Below, piece by piece: positions 1 to 6,827 of a DNA stretch of 37,882 nucleotides (position 1 is the first letter of the stretch; every line of letters starts with the position of its first letter). Origin of the DNA: UBA3774 sp045600025 (GTDB taxonomy: Bacteria > Bacillota > Clostridia > Lachnospirales > Lachnospiraceae); the NCBI GenBank assembly GCA_045600025.1, contig JAZRXC010000007.1:1-37882 (forward strand), written 5' to 3'. The notes beneath the pieces were generated by a model. It made no database searches and had not been told where the DNA came from. It saw only the letters and a program-made list of their open reading frames with translations. Both the position numbers and the translations under genes were made by a program.

Positions 1-1
1 T

Positions 2-1390
2 ATCACCAAGCGTCTGGCCTTCTTCTCCGATAACCTCACCGTTACCGCCCCCACCGGCAGAATCACCGGCGCGACAACAGTTGCCGTGGGCGATGGCCTG
101 ACTCTCACCGCCAACTGCACGGCGCATAGTTATCAGTGGCAGTCCTCCGCTGACGGCAAGACGTGGACGAATATCAGCGGTGCTACGGCTAAGACCTATT
201 CCACCACCGCGCTCTATCCCATGAACGGCCTGCAGATCCGCTGCGTGGCGAAGAACGTGGGCAGCACCATCAACACCACCCGCGTGGCCAAGGTCGCGCC
301 TGCGGCGTCCGCAGTACTTGCTCCCGTAACGCTGACGGTATCTCTGGAGGGGCATGAGCACAACTATGCTGAAGTTGTCACCGATCCCACTTGCACCGAA
401 AAAGGCTACACCACGCATACCTGCGCCTGCGGCGACAGCTATGTGGACACCTACACGGACGCAAAGGGACATGATTTTGTGGACGGACAGTGCACTCGCT
501 GCCCGGAGAAAGACCCCGAATATATCCCGCAATGCATCAGCAGGAAGAATGTGTCCCTGACGGCGGGCGAACTGATCTTTACTCTGGGCGGAAATGAACT
601 GGGCGAATTCACGTTTGCGCAGTCCGGCAGCGGCTGGACGATCAAGGGTGCAGACGGCAGATACCTTGCATTCGCAAACAACGCATTCAGTTATTCTGAA
701 ACCCCGTTCACATGGACGTATTCCAATAATACATTTACTACTTCCGTAACGTCCACTTCTTCCTCCAACCCGTGGGGCGGCTACGGCGGATATGGCTGGG
801 GCGGTTACGGCTGGGGCGGCAACACCACAACGACCACGACCTACTATCTTACATACTCCAACGGCAGCTTCCGCACATCCACGAGTTCCAACGGTAGCAA
901 CGCAGGCTTCATCACAAAGGTCACCAGCGATATGCACACATATGGCAAGTGGACCGATAACAAGAATGGTACACACTCTCGTGTCTGCACAAACTGCGGT
1001 CATGTGGAAACCGATGACTGCGAATACGCATCAAACCACATCTGCGAGAAGTGCGGCGCCTATGATCCGGCTGCCATAAGAATTGAAGTGAACGTCTCTG
1101 TAACGCAGCAGTCTTCTTCCAATCCGTGGGGATACGGTGGATGGGGCGGCTATGGCGGTTGGGGTTGGAATGGTATGATGACTACCACCTACACCGCAAC
1201 GATTACGGTTCGTGCAACCGGAACAACGGTTGGTAAAGTAGAGTACTCAACCAACAACGGCGCAAGCTGGGCAACCGGCAGCACGGTGACGTCAAACAGC
1301 CAGATTGGGGCGTTCCTGATCCGCGTGACGGACGGCAACAGAACAATACACAACTACCAGTACAATGGAACAACTGTCACCGAGAACTAA
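2..1390 (+). CDS. Large secreted or surface repeat protein, 3' part only
   Basis: The reading frame is already open at the first complete codon, so the start lies before the window; the GTG at 86 is an internal valine. Visible parts in order: an Ig-like segment with a YQWQSS...W core (about 107-320), a His/Cys-rich repeat with paired CxC and CxxC motifs (about 350-520), a beta-rich segment, a second Cys repeat with CTNCGH and CEKCG (about 930-1065), and a C-terminal beta-rich domain. Two Gly/Trp/Tyr-rich inserts (about 762-830 and 1110-1175) sit inside the beta segments, each preceded by SSSNPWG and followed by a Thr run. Such Ig-like and Cys-repeat modules are typical of exported Clostridia surface proteins. 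No LPXTG motif or C-terminal membrane segment is visible, so it may be released or held non-covalently. Function unknown. Confidence 0.85.
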   Translation: MTKRLAFFSDNLTVTAPTGRITGATTVAVGDGLTLTANCTAHSYQWQSSADGKTWTNISGATAKTYSTTALYPMNGLQIRCVAKNVGSTINTTRVAKVAPAASAVLAPVTLTVSLEGHEHNYAEVVTDPTCTEKGYTTHTCACGDSYVDTYTDAKGHDFVDGQCTRCPEKDPEYIPQCISRKNVSLTAGELIFTLGGNELGEFTFAQSGSGWTIKGADGRYLAFANNAFSYSETPFTWTYSNNTFTTSVTSTSSSNPWGGYGGYGWGGYGWGGNTTTTTTYYLTYSNGSFRTSTSSNGSNAGFITKVTSDMHTYGKWTDNKNGTHSRVCTNCGHVETDDCEYASNHICEKCGAYDPAAIRIEVNVSVTQQSSSNPWGYGGWGGYGGWGWNGMMTTTYTATITVRATGTTVGKVEYSTNNGASWATGSTVTSNSQIGAFLIRVTDGNRTIHNYQYNGTTVTEN

Positions 1391-1397
1391 TCGATTG

Positions 1398-1431
1398 AAG
1401 GCGGTGGGGGCAATGCCCTCACCGCCTTTTC
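1398..1431 (+). terminator. Rho-independent terminator after the repeat protein
   Basis: The GGCGGTGGGGGC and GCCCTCACCGCC arms form a long GC-rich stem with one G-U pair, followed by TTTT. It starts 8 bases after the stop codon. Confidence 0.85.
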
Positions 1432-1496
1432 AATATTTGTCACACAAAAAAGATTTTCCTACATTTCGAAAAGAGTGTAATTCTTATTATCTTTAA

Positions 1497-1880
1497 AAAC
1501 AAAGCGCCGAAGGTGCGCAGCCATTGCTTTGCAATGTTATCAGGGTTTGGGAGGCTCCCAACAAGAAAAATGACCGACCTAGCAGCAGTGCCGAGTTTAT
1601 GACATTCTGGCTGCATCGCTTCCGCAAGCTGGATGTAACGCAGAAATCCCATCACAAAATGCTCATCGACACCTTTATAAACGCCATTTTCCTGTACGAT
1701 GACAAAATGGTCATTACCTTCAACTACAAGGAAGGCGAAAAGGTAATCACATTTGCGGACTTGCAGGAAGCGTTGAACAGTGATAAAATCAGTTCGGATT
1801 TGGATTGCTCCGGGGCACGAAAATCAGCTCCCCGTAGGGAGCTTTTTTTAGGTTTATATGCATTTTATTGTTATGCATAA
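1497..1880 (+). pseudogene. Remnant of a large serine recombinase, C-terminal tail only
   Basis: From about 1599 the frame encodes a segment typical of the C-terminus of phage/ICE-type large serine recombinases: HKMLIDTFINAIFLYDDKM, then ITFNYKEG, then SDLDCSGA near 1795-1817. The catalytic N-terminal resolvase domain and the recombinase and zinc-ribbon domains are missing. An in-frame stop at 1494-1496 closes the frame upstream, and the residues encoded by 1497-1598 do not resemble the family. A terminator hairpin lies inside the last part of the frame. I read this as the relic of an excised or decayed mobile element. The frame probably has no product. The 564-base stretch 1391-1954 holds only this relic, two terminators and the promoter of the next gene. 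Confidence 0.7.
1826..1850 (+). terminator. Terminator at the end of the recombinase relic
   Basis: AGCTCCC pairs with GGGAGCT across a four-base loop, followed by a run of Ts to 1849. It isolates the relic from the downstream phosphofructokinase gene. Confidence 0.8.
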
Positions 1881-1910
1881 ATAATATTTAATAGTATTTC
1901 CGAATAGGCT

Positions 1911-1919
1911 TGCTATAAT
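1911..1919 (+). promoter_or_regulatory. Extended -10 promoter for the phosphofructokinase gene
   Basis: TGCTATAAT is a perfect extended -10 element (TG, one base, TATAAT) 36 bases before the ATG. No good -35 hexamer is found 16-18 bases upstream, as is common for extended -10 promoters. Confidence 0.65.
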
Positions 1920-1954
1920 AAAATCGTTATTAATAAAAATATAGGGAGAATATC

Positions 1955-3187
1955 ATGTCAGAACTTAGAGGAACACTTATTGTTGCCCAGTCGGGCGGAC
2001 CCACAGCAGTTATTAATTCAAGCGTATACGGCGTAGTACGTACGGCTTTAGATGCAGAGTGCATTACCAAGGTATACGGTGCGCATCACGGAATCAAGGG
2101 CGTACTTAATGATCAGCTCATTACTTTTGATCTTGAAGATGATAAGGAACTTGAGCGCCTTCAGTACACACCTTCATCAGTACTCGGTTCATGCCGCTAC
2201 AAGCTGGCAGATTCTGAAGTAGACGATACGGATTACAAGCGTATACTTCAGATATTCAAGAAGTACAATGTACGTTATTTCTGCTACAACGGTGGAAATG
2301 ATTCAATGGATACCTGCAATAAGATTTCAAAATATATGAAGAAGGTTGGCTATGAATGCCGCGTTATGGGCGTTCCGAAGACAATCGATAACGACCTTAC
2401 CGGTACGGATCATTGCCCCGGATATGCTTCAGCAGCAAAATACATCGCTACCAGTATGATGGAAGTAGCGCGTGACGCCAAGGTATATGATTCAGGCTGC
2501 GTTACCGTTATCGAGTGTATGGGTCGTCATGCCGGTTGGATTACCGCAGCAGCAGCTCTTGCAAATATTAAAGATCGCTGCATAGATTACATCTATCTTC
2601 CCGAAGTTGCTTTCGATATGGATCAGTTCCTTAACGATGTTGAGCACACATATAAGACCCGCGGTGACTGCATAGCAGTTGTATCAGAAGGTCTTCGCTA
2701 TGCTGACGGCCGTTTTGTATCAGAGGCTGAAGCTTCTGCAACTGACGGATTTGGTCACGCTCAGCTCGGCGGTCTTGCCGCTAAGCTTACTTCAGCCGTA
2801 GCAGATCGTCTCGGTTGCAAGGTACGTCCCATTGAGCTCAGTCTGCTTCAGCGCTGCGCTGCACATTGCGCTTCACTCACAGACATCAACGAGTCACGCA
2901 TGTCCGGCGAAGTTGCAGTTAAAGCAATGCTTGAGGGTGATTCCGATAAGATGGTAGGCTTCAAGTGCGAGCGTAAGAACGGATACACCTGCGAGCCGGT
3001 TCTGCTTCCTCTTGAAGCAGTTGCAAATGATGAAAAGAAGTTCCCGCTGGATTGGATTACCGACGAGAAGAACAATATTCTCCCTGCATTTGTTGATTAT
3101 GCACTGCCGCTTATCCAGGGCGAGACCAAGCTTGAGTACGAGGACGGCCTTCCCAGATTTGCTATTCTTAAGAGGATTTATTCATAA
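1955..3187 (+). CDS. 6-phosphofructokinase, PPi-dependent type
   Basis: Phosphorylates fructose 6-phosphate to fructose 1,6-bisphosphate in glycolysis (410 aa, cytosolic). The fold motifs are clear: AQSGGPTAVINSS at the N-terminus, GGNDS at residues 113-117, PKTIDND at 141-147 and MGRHAGW near 189. In ATP-using enzymes two key positions are Gly; here they are Asp116 and Lys142, the pair that marks pyrophosphate as phosphoryl donor in this family. PPi use is therefore predicted from known family determinants. A PPi enzyme is usually reversible and could also serve gluconeogenesis. The start is supported by AGGGAGA at 1942-1948 and the extended -10 promoter upstream. The gene stands alone: a terminator lies before it and a tRNA gene with its own promoter follows. 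It could be labelled pfp or pfkA; I give no symbol because usage varies. Confidence 0.95.
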   Translation: MSELRGTLIVAQSGGPTAVINSSVYGVVRTALDAECITKVYGAHHGIKGVLNDQLITFDLEDDKELERLQYTPSSVLGSCRYKLADSEVDDTDYKRILQIFKKYNVRYFCYNGGNDSMDTCNKISKYMKKVGYECRVMGVPKTIDNDLTGTDHCPGYASAAKYIATSMMEVARDAKVYDSGCVTVIECMGRHAGWITAAAALANIKDRCIDYIYLPEVAFDMDQFLNDVEHTYKTRGDCIAVVSEGLRYADGRFVSEAEASATDGFGHAQLGGLAAKLTSAVADRLGCKVRPIELSLLQRCAAHCASLTDINESRMSGEVAVKAMLEGDSDKMVGFKCERKNGYTCEPVLLPLEAVANDEKKFPLDWITDEKNNILPAFVDYALPLIQGETKLEYEDGLPRFAILKRIYS

Positions 3188-3193
3188 GACCGC

Positions 3194-3222
3194 TTGACAT
3201 TTAAGGTCTTACGACTTATAAT
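3194..3222 (+). promoter_or_regulatory. Consensus promoter for tRNA-Arg
   Basis: TTGACA at 3194-3199 and TATAAT at 3217-3222 are separated by exactly 17 bases, a full match to the sigma-A consensus. A 7-base inverted repeat, TAAGACC at 3185-3191 and GGTCTTA at 3205-3211, brackets the -35 box. Confidence 0.85.
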
Positions 3223-3251
3223 CACATCTTGCGTAATGAAAGTTACGCTCT

Positions 3252-3325
<74 letters not shown>

Positions 3326-3330
3326 GCTAA

Positions 3331-3358
3331 AAGAACCCATGTCATGGGTTCTTTTTTT
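3331..3358 (+). terminator. Terminator after tRNA-Arg
   Basis: AAGAACCCATG and CATGGGTTCTT form a strong stem with a tight loop followed by a T tract to about 3358. It ends just before the polymerase promoter. Confidence 0.9.
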
Positions 3359-3379
3359 GTTGCACAGACTATTATGTAC

Positions 3380-3408
3380 TTGACTTGCGAACAAATGTTC
3401 GCTAAAAT
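3380..3408 (+). promoter_or_regulatory. SOS promoter of the Y-family polymerase gene
   Basis: TTGACT at 3380-3385 and TAAAAT at 3403-3408 are 17 bases apart, and a LexA box fills the spacer. With the usual 6-7 base distance, transcription would begin at about 3415, one base before the start codon. Confidence 0.85.
3388..3401 (+). promoter_or_regulatory. LexA (SOS) box
   Basis: CGAACAAATGTTCG is a perfectly symmetric match at its ends to the Gram-positive LexA operator (GAAC-N4-GTTC). It lies between -35 and -10 of the polymerase promoter, so LexA binding should block RNA polymerase. Confidence 0.9.
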
Positions 3409-3415
3409 AAAAACT

Positions 3416-4654
3416 ATGGATAGACATATATTACACAGCGACATGAACAGCTTCTTTGCTTCGGTAGAGATGGCTCTTGATCCCTCCCTTGCCGGGCGGG
3501 CTGTTGCAGTATGCGGATCCGCCGAAGACAGGCACGGCATAGTTCTTGCCAAGTCAGAGCTTGCCAAAAAGGCAGGCGTGACTACAGGTATGCCTAACTG
3601 GCAGGCTGCATCCTGCTGCCCCGGTCTTATTATTGTTCACCCGCATTATGATCAATATGTCGCCTACAGTAAGAGAGCGCAGGCTATCTACTGCAGTTAT
3701 ACAGACCGCGTAGAGCCTTTCGGCATGGATGAATGCTGGCTTGACGTTACGGGAGCATTAGAGAGATTTGACGGCTCACCTATGGCTCTTGCAGGAGAGA
3801 TAAGGCATCGCATTAAGGACGAACTCGGACTTACAGTCAGCATCGGAGTTTCGTTTAATAAGGCCTTTGCCAAGCTTGGATCGGATATGAAAAAACCTGA
3901 TGCAATTACCTGCATTTCCAGAGAGAATTTTAAAGAGAAAGTATGGCCGCTTCCGGCTTCAGATATATTATTCGTAGGACGCGCAACCAAAGAGCGCCTA
4001 CGCAAGTACGGCATAAAAACAATCGGAGATATGGCAGCCATTGATCCGGAGCTTATGAAAAAATGGTTCGGTGTTCACGGACTTATGCTATCGGATTATG
4101 CAAGAGGCCTTGACACTACTCCGGTTGCTCTTTGGGATAGCAATGATCCTGTTAAGAGCGTAGGACATGGTGTAACCTGCGTAGCCGACTTAATAGATGA
4201 AGAAGAAGTCTGGCGCGTCATACTCGAGCTTTCTCAGGATGTGGGATATAAGCTTCGTGCATACGGACTTATGGCAACTTCTATTCAGGTCGTTATACGT
4301 GATTCATTGTTAGACTTTTACCAATATCAAGGCAGGCTTCAAGTGGCAACCGCCAGTCCGATGATTATTGCAAGAAGGGCCAGAGAGATATTTGCGGAAG
4401 GTTACAGATGGCCTCAGGCAGTTCGCGCGGTTACGGTGCGCGCAGTGCAGCTTATCCCCGCGGATACACCGGTGCAGCAGGATTTGTTTACCGACCATGC
4501 CGCATACGAAAAGCAGGAGCGCATAGACCGCATGCTGGAGAAGATGAACGGACGCTATGGCAACGGCATTGTGACGCCAGCGTCACTTTTACGCGAAAGC
4601 AAAATGCCGGGTTGTCAAAAAAGCAGCACTACGTTGCCAGGACACCGTAAATGA
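3416..4654 (+). CDS. dinB: DNA polymerase IV, Y-family translesion polymerase
   Basis: Low-fidelity polymerase that copies past damaged DNA (412 aa). Seen: the first catalytic motif HSDMNSFFASVE with Asp9 and aromatic steric gate Phe14, the second catalytic pair Asp105-Glu106 in FGMDECWLDV, a helix-hairpin-helix and thumb region near GIKTIGDMAAID, the little-finger domain after about residue 240, and a beta-clamp binding peptide QQDLF at residues 354-358. The frame is open further upstream to 3344, but that would place the start inside the tRNA terminator and ahead of the promoter. The catalytic motif must lie within the first dozen residues, so ATG 3416 is the start. There is no ribosome site before it: the mRNA is predicted to be leaderless. 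Control by LexA fits the role. A closely related UmuC-like assignment is possible but less likely given the length and clamp motif. Confidence 0.93.
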   Translation: MDRHILHSDMNSFFASVEMALDPSLAGRAVAVCGSAEDRHGIVLAKSELAKKAGVTTGMPNWQAASCCPGLIIVHPHYDQYVAYSKRAQAIYCSYTDRVEPFGMDECWLDVTGALERFDGSPMALAGEIRHRIKDELGLTVSIGVSFNKAFAKLGSDMKKPDAITCISRENFKEKVWPLPASDILFVGRATKERLRKYGIKTIGDMAAIDPELMKKWFGVHGLMLSDYARGLDTTPVALWDSNDPVKSVGHGVTCVADLIDEEEVWRVILELSQDVGYKLRAYGLMATSIQVVIRDSLLDFYQYQGRLQVATASPMIIARRAREIFAEGYRWPQAVRAVTVRAVQLIPADTPVQQDLFTDHAAYEKQERIDRMLEKMNGRYGNGIVTPASLLRESKMPGCQKSSTTLPGHRK

Positions 4655-4735
4655 TTGCATTTTTGACAAGATATGTTAAAATAATAAAAGTAAAAAAGGT
4701 TATTTTACAAATAGTATACTTTTTAAGGTGCAATT

Positions 4736-6493
4736 ATGAAAACAATAAAGCCAATCAAACGCGTATTACCTCTGGTATTAACTGCAGCATTTCTTTTAAG
4801 CGCATGGGCAATGCCTGCAATGGCTGGGCAGCAGGAACCGCAGAAGAAATATTCATTCTTCGGCGATTCAATGACTTATAATTTCGTGAAGAAGAATAAT
4901 TACTTGGAGCCTATAAAGACATTTCCTGAGCAGGTTGCTAAGGCGATGGGGTATTCTTATGAACTGAATCTGAAAGAATCATCGAATACTGAGTGCGGAG
5001 CGCTTCCCGGAGGCCGATTTACGGACCTCTACGCATTCTTGACCGATTATGAGGGAGATGATTATTTTAAAAAAGAGTTTGGGCGTTGGGAGCAGGACGA
5101 CATTGATGCATATATGAGTATTGCTGAAGAATCGGATGTACTTTCCATACAGATGGGATACTCCGGGGTTACTATGGTGCTACTGCAAAATATCATTTCC
5201 ATTCTTGATAACGGTGAGCAGAAATACAGCGTAGACATCAATCAGTTATTTACAGGCAATGAACTCGATAAAATCATGCCGATTGCTGCACGCGCGAAGG
5301 ATCTTGTCGGTCAGCTCTTTACAGAAAGCACCAAAGAGGCACTAAAAGAGTTTGTGAACGGTCTTACAGAAACACAGCAGGAAGCGCTTAAAAAGATGTT
5401 CGGCGAAGAGGCCGTAAATGCCGCTAACGGCACACTGGATATCGTATCGAAAATCTTAGATAACTTTATATATCTACTTGCAGCACAGATGGTACATTTT
5501 GACAGGACTGTGGAAACCCTTTATGAGATTAATCCTGACCTAGAACTGTATATTATGGGTCTGACCAATCCTGTGCAGTATATGAAGCTCAGCTTCAATC
5601 TTGGTGATGCAGTGTTTTATATCCCGCTGGGAGATATTTTGGGTGTATATTTCGACATAGCTAATCTTTATATGAAGGTACTTTCTCCCAATTCGACCCG
5701 TTATTATTATGTTGACAACGTAAAACACGCTCATACATACGGCGAGGCGATGGCAGAGGACATAAACGTTTCCCGCAATATCCTATATACAGTTTATAAC
5801 AACGGAAAATGGACAGACCATGAGAATACGGAATCTGAGGCATATAAGAAGGCAGATGCACATGCGAGGGGCGTGATGGAGGCACTGAAAAATACCAGTA
5901 CAATCAACCTTAGCCGTCTCTTGGATGAACTGCCGGAGGATTTTAATTCTATTTCCTTGAGTAGCGATGTCGCTTGCCTGGATAAGCTGATGGATTTTGA
6001 TGAAAACGGCGAGCTTACGGCATCTTATTTAGAACAGATGATGGCAGCAGTATATTTCTTCAGCGCCCTAAAGGGACTATTTGTTCATCCGGATCAGGAG
6101 GGACATGATGTTCAGGCGCCACTCCTTATTAAGGCGATGCAGAATCCTACAGTGAATCCGGCAGCTATTGCATATCACGAATTGGCGCAGCCATTTGATG
6201 AAGTTATAAGCGAACTGAAAAAGTGCACTACCCCGGCACAATTTGCAGAATGGATAAATAATCTTCCCAAGAAGTTAAAAGAGCAGAAGGCGAAGCTTGA
6301 TATTGCGACTTCCGCTATTGAGAAAAATGTCAAAAAGACTACTATTTCGGCAATAGGCTCCGCTATTAAGCAGACTGTGGAAAAAATAGAAAAAGGCATT
6401 AAAGAAACAGTATCAAGTATAAAAACTGTTACAACGTCAAAGATAACGCCAATTATTCCGCAGATCAGTATTTTCAAAAAAATCATTCGATAA
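4736..6493 (+). CDS. Secreted SGNH/GDSL-hydrolase-like protein
   Basis: 585 aa with a clear signal peptide (basic KRV start, hydrophobic core, cleavage near AMAG at residues 28-31). Block I of the SGNH hydrolases is visible as FFGDSMTYN with Ser45. A possible block V is Asp327...His331 in VDNVKHAH. The usual GxND of block III appears only as MGYSG, so the Asn of the oxyanion hole seems to be missing or moved. The C-terminal ~60 residues are Lys/Thr/Ile-rich and low in complexity, ending KKIIR. The protein is probably an esterase- or lipase-like enzyme, or a non-catalytic derivative, acting outside the cell; the substrate is unknown. The ribosome site is AAGGTG at 4725-4730. A TTGACA at 4663-4668 precedes it but no well-placed -10 was found. 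A terminator follows, so this is a single-gene unit or is read through from dinB. Confidence 0.75.
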   Translation: MKTIKPIKRVLPLVLTAAFLLSAWAMPAMAGQQEPQKKYSFFGDSMTYNFVKKNNYLEPIKTFPEQVAKAMGYSYELNLKESSNTECGALPGGRFTDLYAFLTDYEGDDYFKKEFGRWEQDDIDAYMSIAEESDVLSIQMGYSGVTMVLLQNIISILDNGEQKYSVDINQLFTGNELDKIMPIAARAKDLVGQLFTESTKEALKEFVNGLTETQQEALKKMFGEEAVNAANGTLDIVSKILDNFIYLLAAQMVHFDRTVETLYEINPDLELYIMGLTNPVQYMKLSFNLGDAVFYIPLGDILGVYFDIANLYMKVLSPNSTRYYYVDNVKHAHTYGEAMAEDINVSRNILYTVYNNGKWTDHENTESEAYKKADAHARGVMEALKNTSTINLSRLLDELPEDFNSISLSSDVACLDKLMDFDENGELTASYLEQMMAAVYFFSALKGLFVHPDQEGHDVQAPLLIKAMQNPTVNPAAIAYHELAQPFDEVISELKKCTTPAQFAEWINNLPKKLKEQKAKLDIATSAIEKNVKKTTISAIGSAIKQTVEKIEKGIKETVSSIKTVTTSKITPIIPQISIFKKIIR

Positions 6494-6504
6494 ATCCAAA
6501 AAAA

Positions 6505-6535
6505 AGTCCGCACCGAGAAGGTGCGGCTTTTTAAT
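6505..6535 (+). terminator. Terminator after the SGNH-like gene
   Basis: AGTCCGCACC pairs with GGTGCGGCTT (one wobble pair) over a GAGAA loop, followed by TTTT. An A-rich run precedes it, so it may also work in reverse. Confidence 0.85.
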
Positions 6536-6668
6536 TTTGTAATCACGGCGTCACATTTTCGCAAAAGGCAAAATGCCGAGATTCAGGCGGAAGGATGCCG
6601 CAAACCCTGATAAATACAGGAAAAATCGATAATAATATTCAGTGAAATGAATTCGGCAAAAAAATAAA

Positions 6669-6687
6669 ATGTGACGATTTGTCACAT
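6669..6687 (+). promoter_or_regulatory. Perfect palindrome upstream of comM, candidate operator
   Basis: ATGTGAC, five bases, GTCACAT: a 7+7 inverted repeat that ends four bases before the -35 box of the comM promoter. Its position fits an activator or repressor site. In the 334-base gap 6494-6827, the rest holds the upstream terminator, three small GC-rich hairpins near 6568-6617 with no family assignment, the promoter, and a ~100-base leader. Confidence 0.5.
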
Positions 6688-6690
6688 CGC

Positions 6691-6719
6691 TTGACTTTGC
6701 CGAATCATTTTTATACTAT
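6691..6719 (+). promoter_or_regulatory. Promoter of the comM-dprA operon
   Basis: TTGACT at 6691-6696 with TACTAT at 6714-6719 (17-base spacing); the overlapping TATACT at 6712-6717 would give 15. Transcription would start near 6725, about 100 bases before comM. Confidence 0.6.
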
Positions 6720-6827
6720 GTGAAATACCGAAGCGCTCTTTCTTGGTTCTCATTCGAAGAACTTTCAGAGCATTCCGGAAATCTTTTAATCTTTCGGGCG
6801 TGTGCCCACTGATCAGAGGAACAAAAA

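Noticed and set aside
3344..3415. N-terminal extension of the Y-family polymerase
   Set aside because: It would start inside the tRNA terminator and lies before the promoter; the catalytic motif requires a start near 3416.
4663..4690. TTGACA as a promoter for the SGNH-like gene
   Set aside because: The -35 is perfect, but the only -10 candidate at normal spacing is the poor TAAAAG at 4685-4690, so it is not listed as a promoter.
6555..6625. Possible c-di-GMP (GEMM) riboswitch
   Set aside because: GCAAA and CGCAAACCC pieces look similar, but the conserved core order and joining bases do not match, and the region lies upstream of the comM promoter.
6669..6687. CRP/FNR site
   Set aside because: TGTGA and TCACA are seven bases apart, not six, and the clade is not expected to use classical CRP; kept only as an unnamed palindrome.
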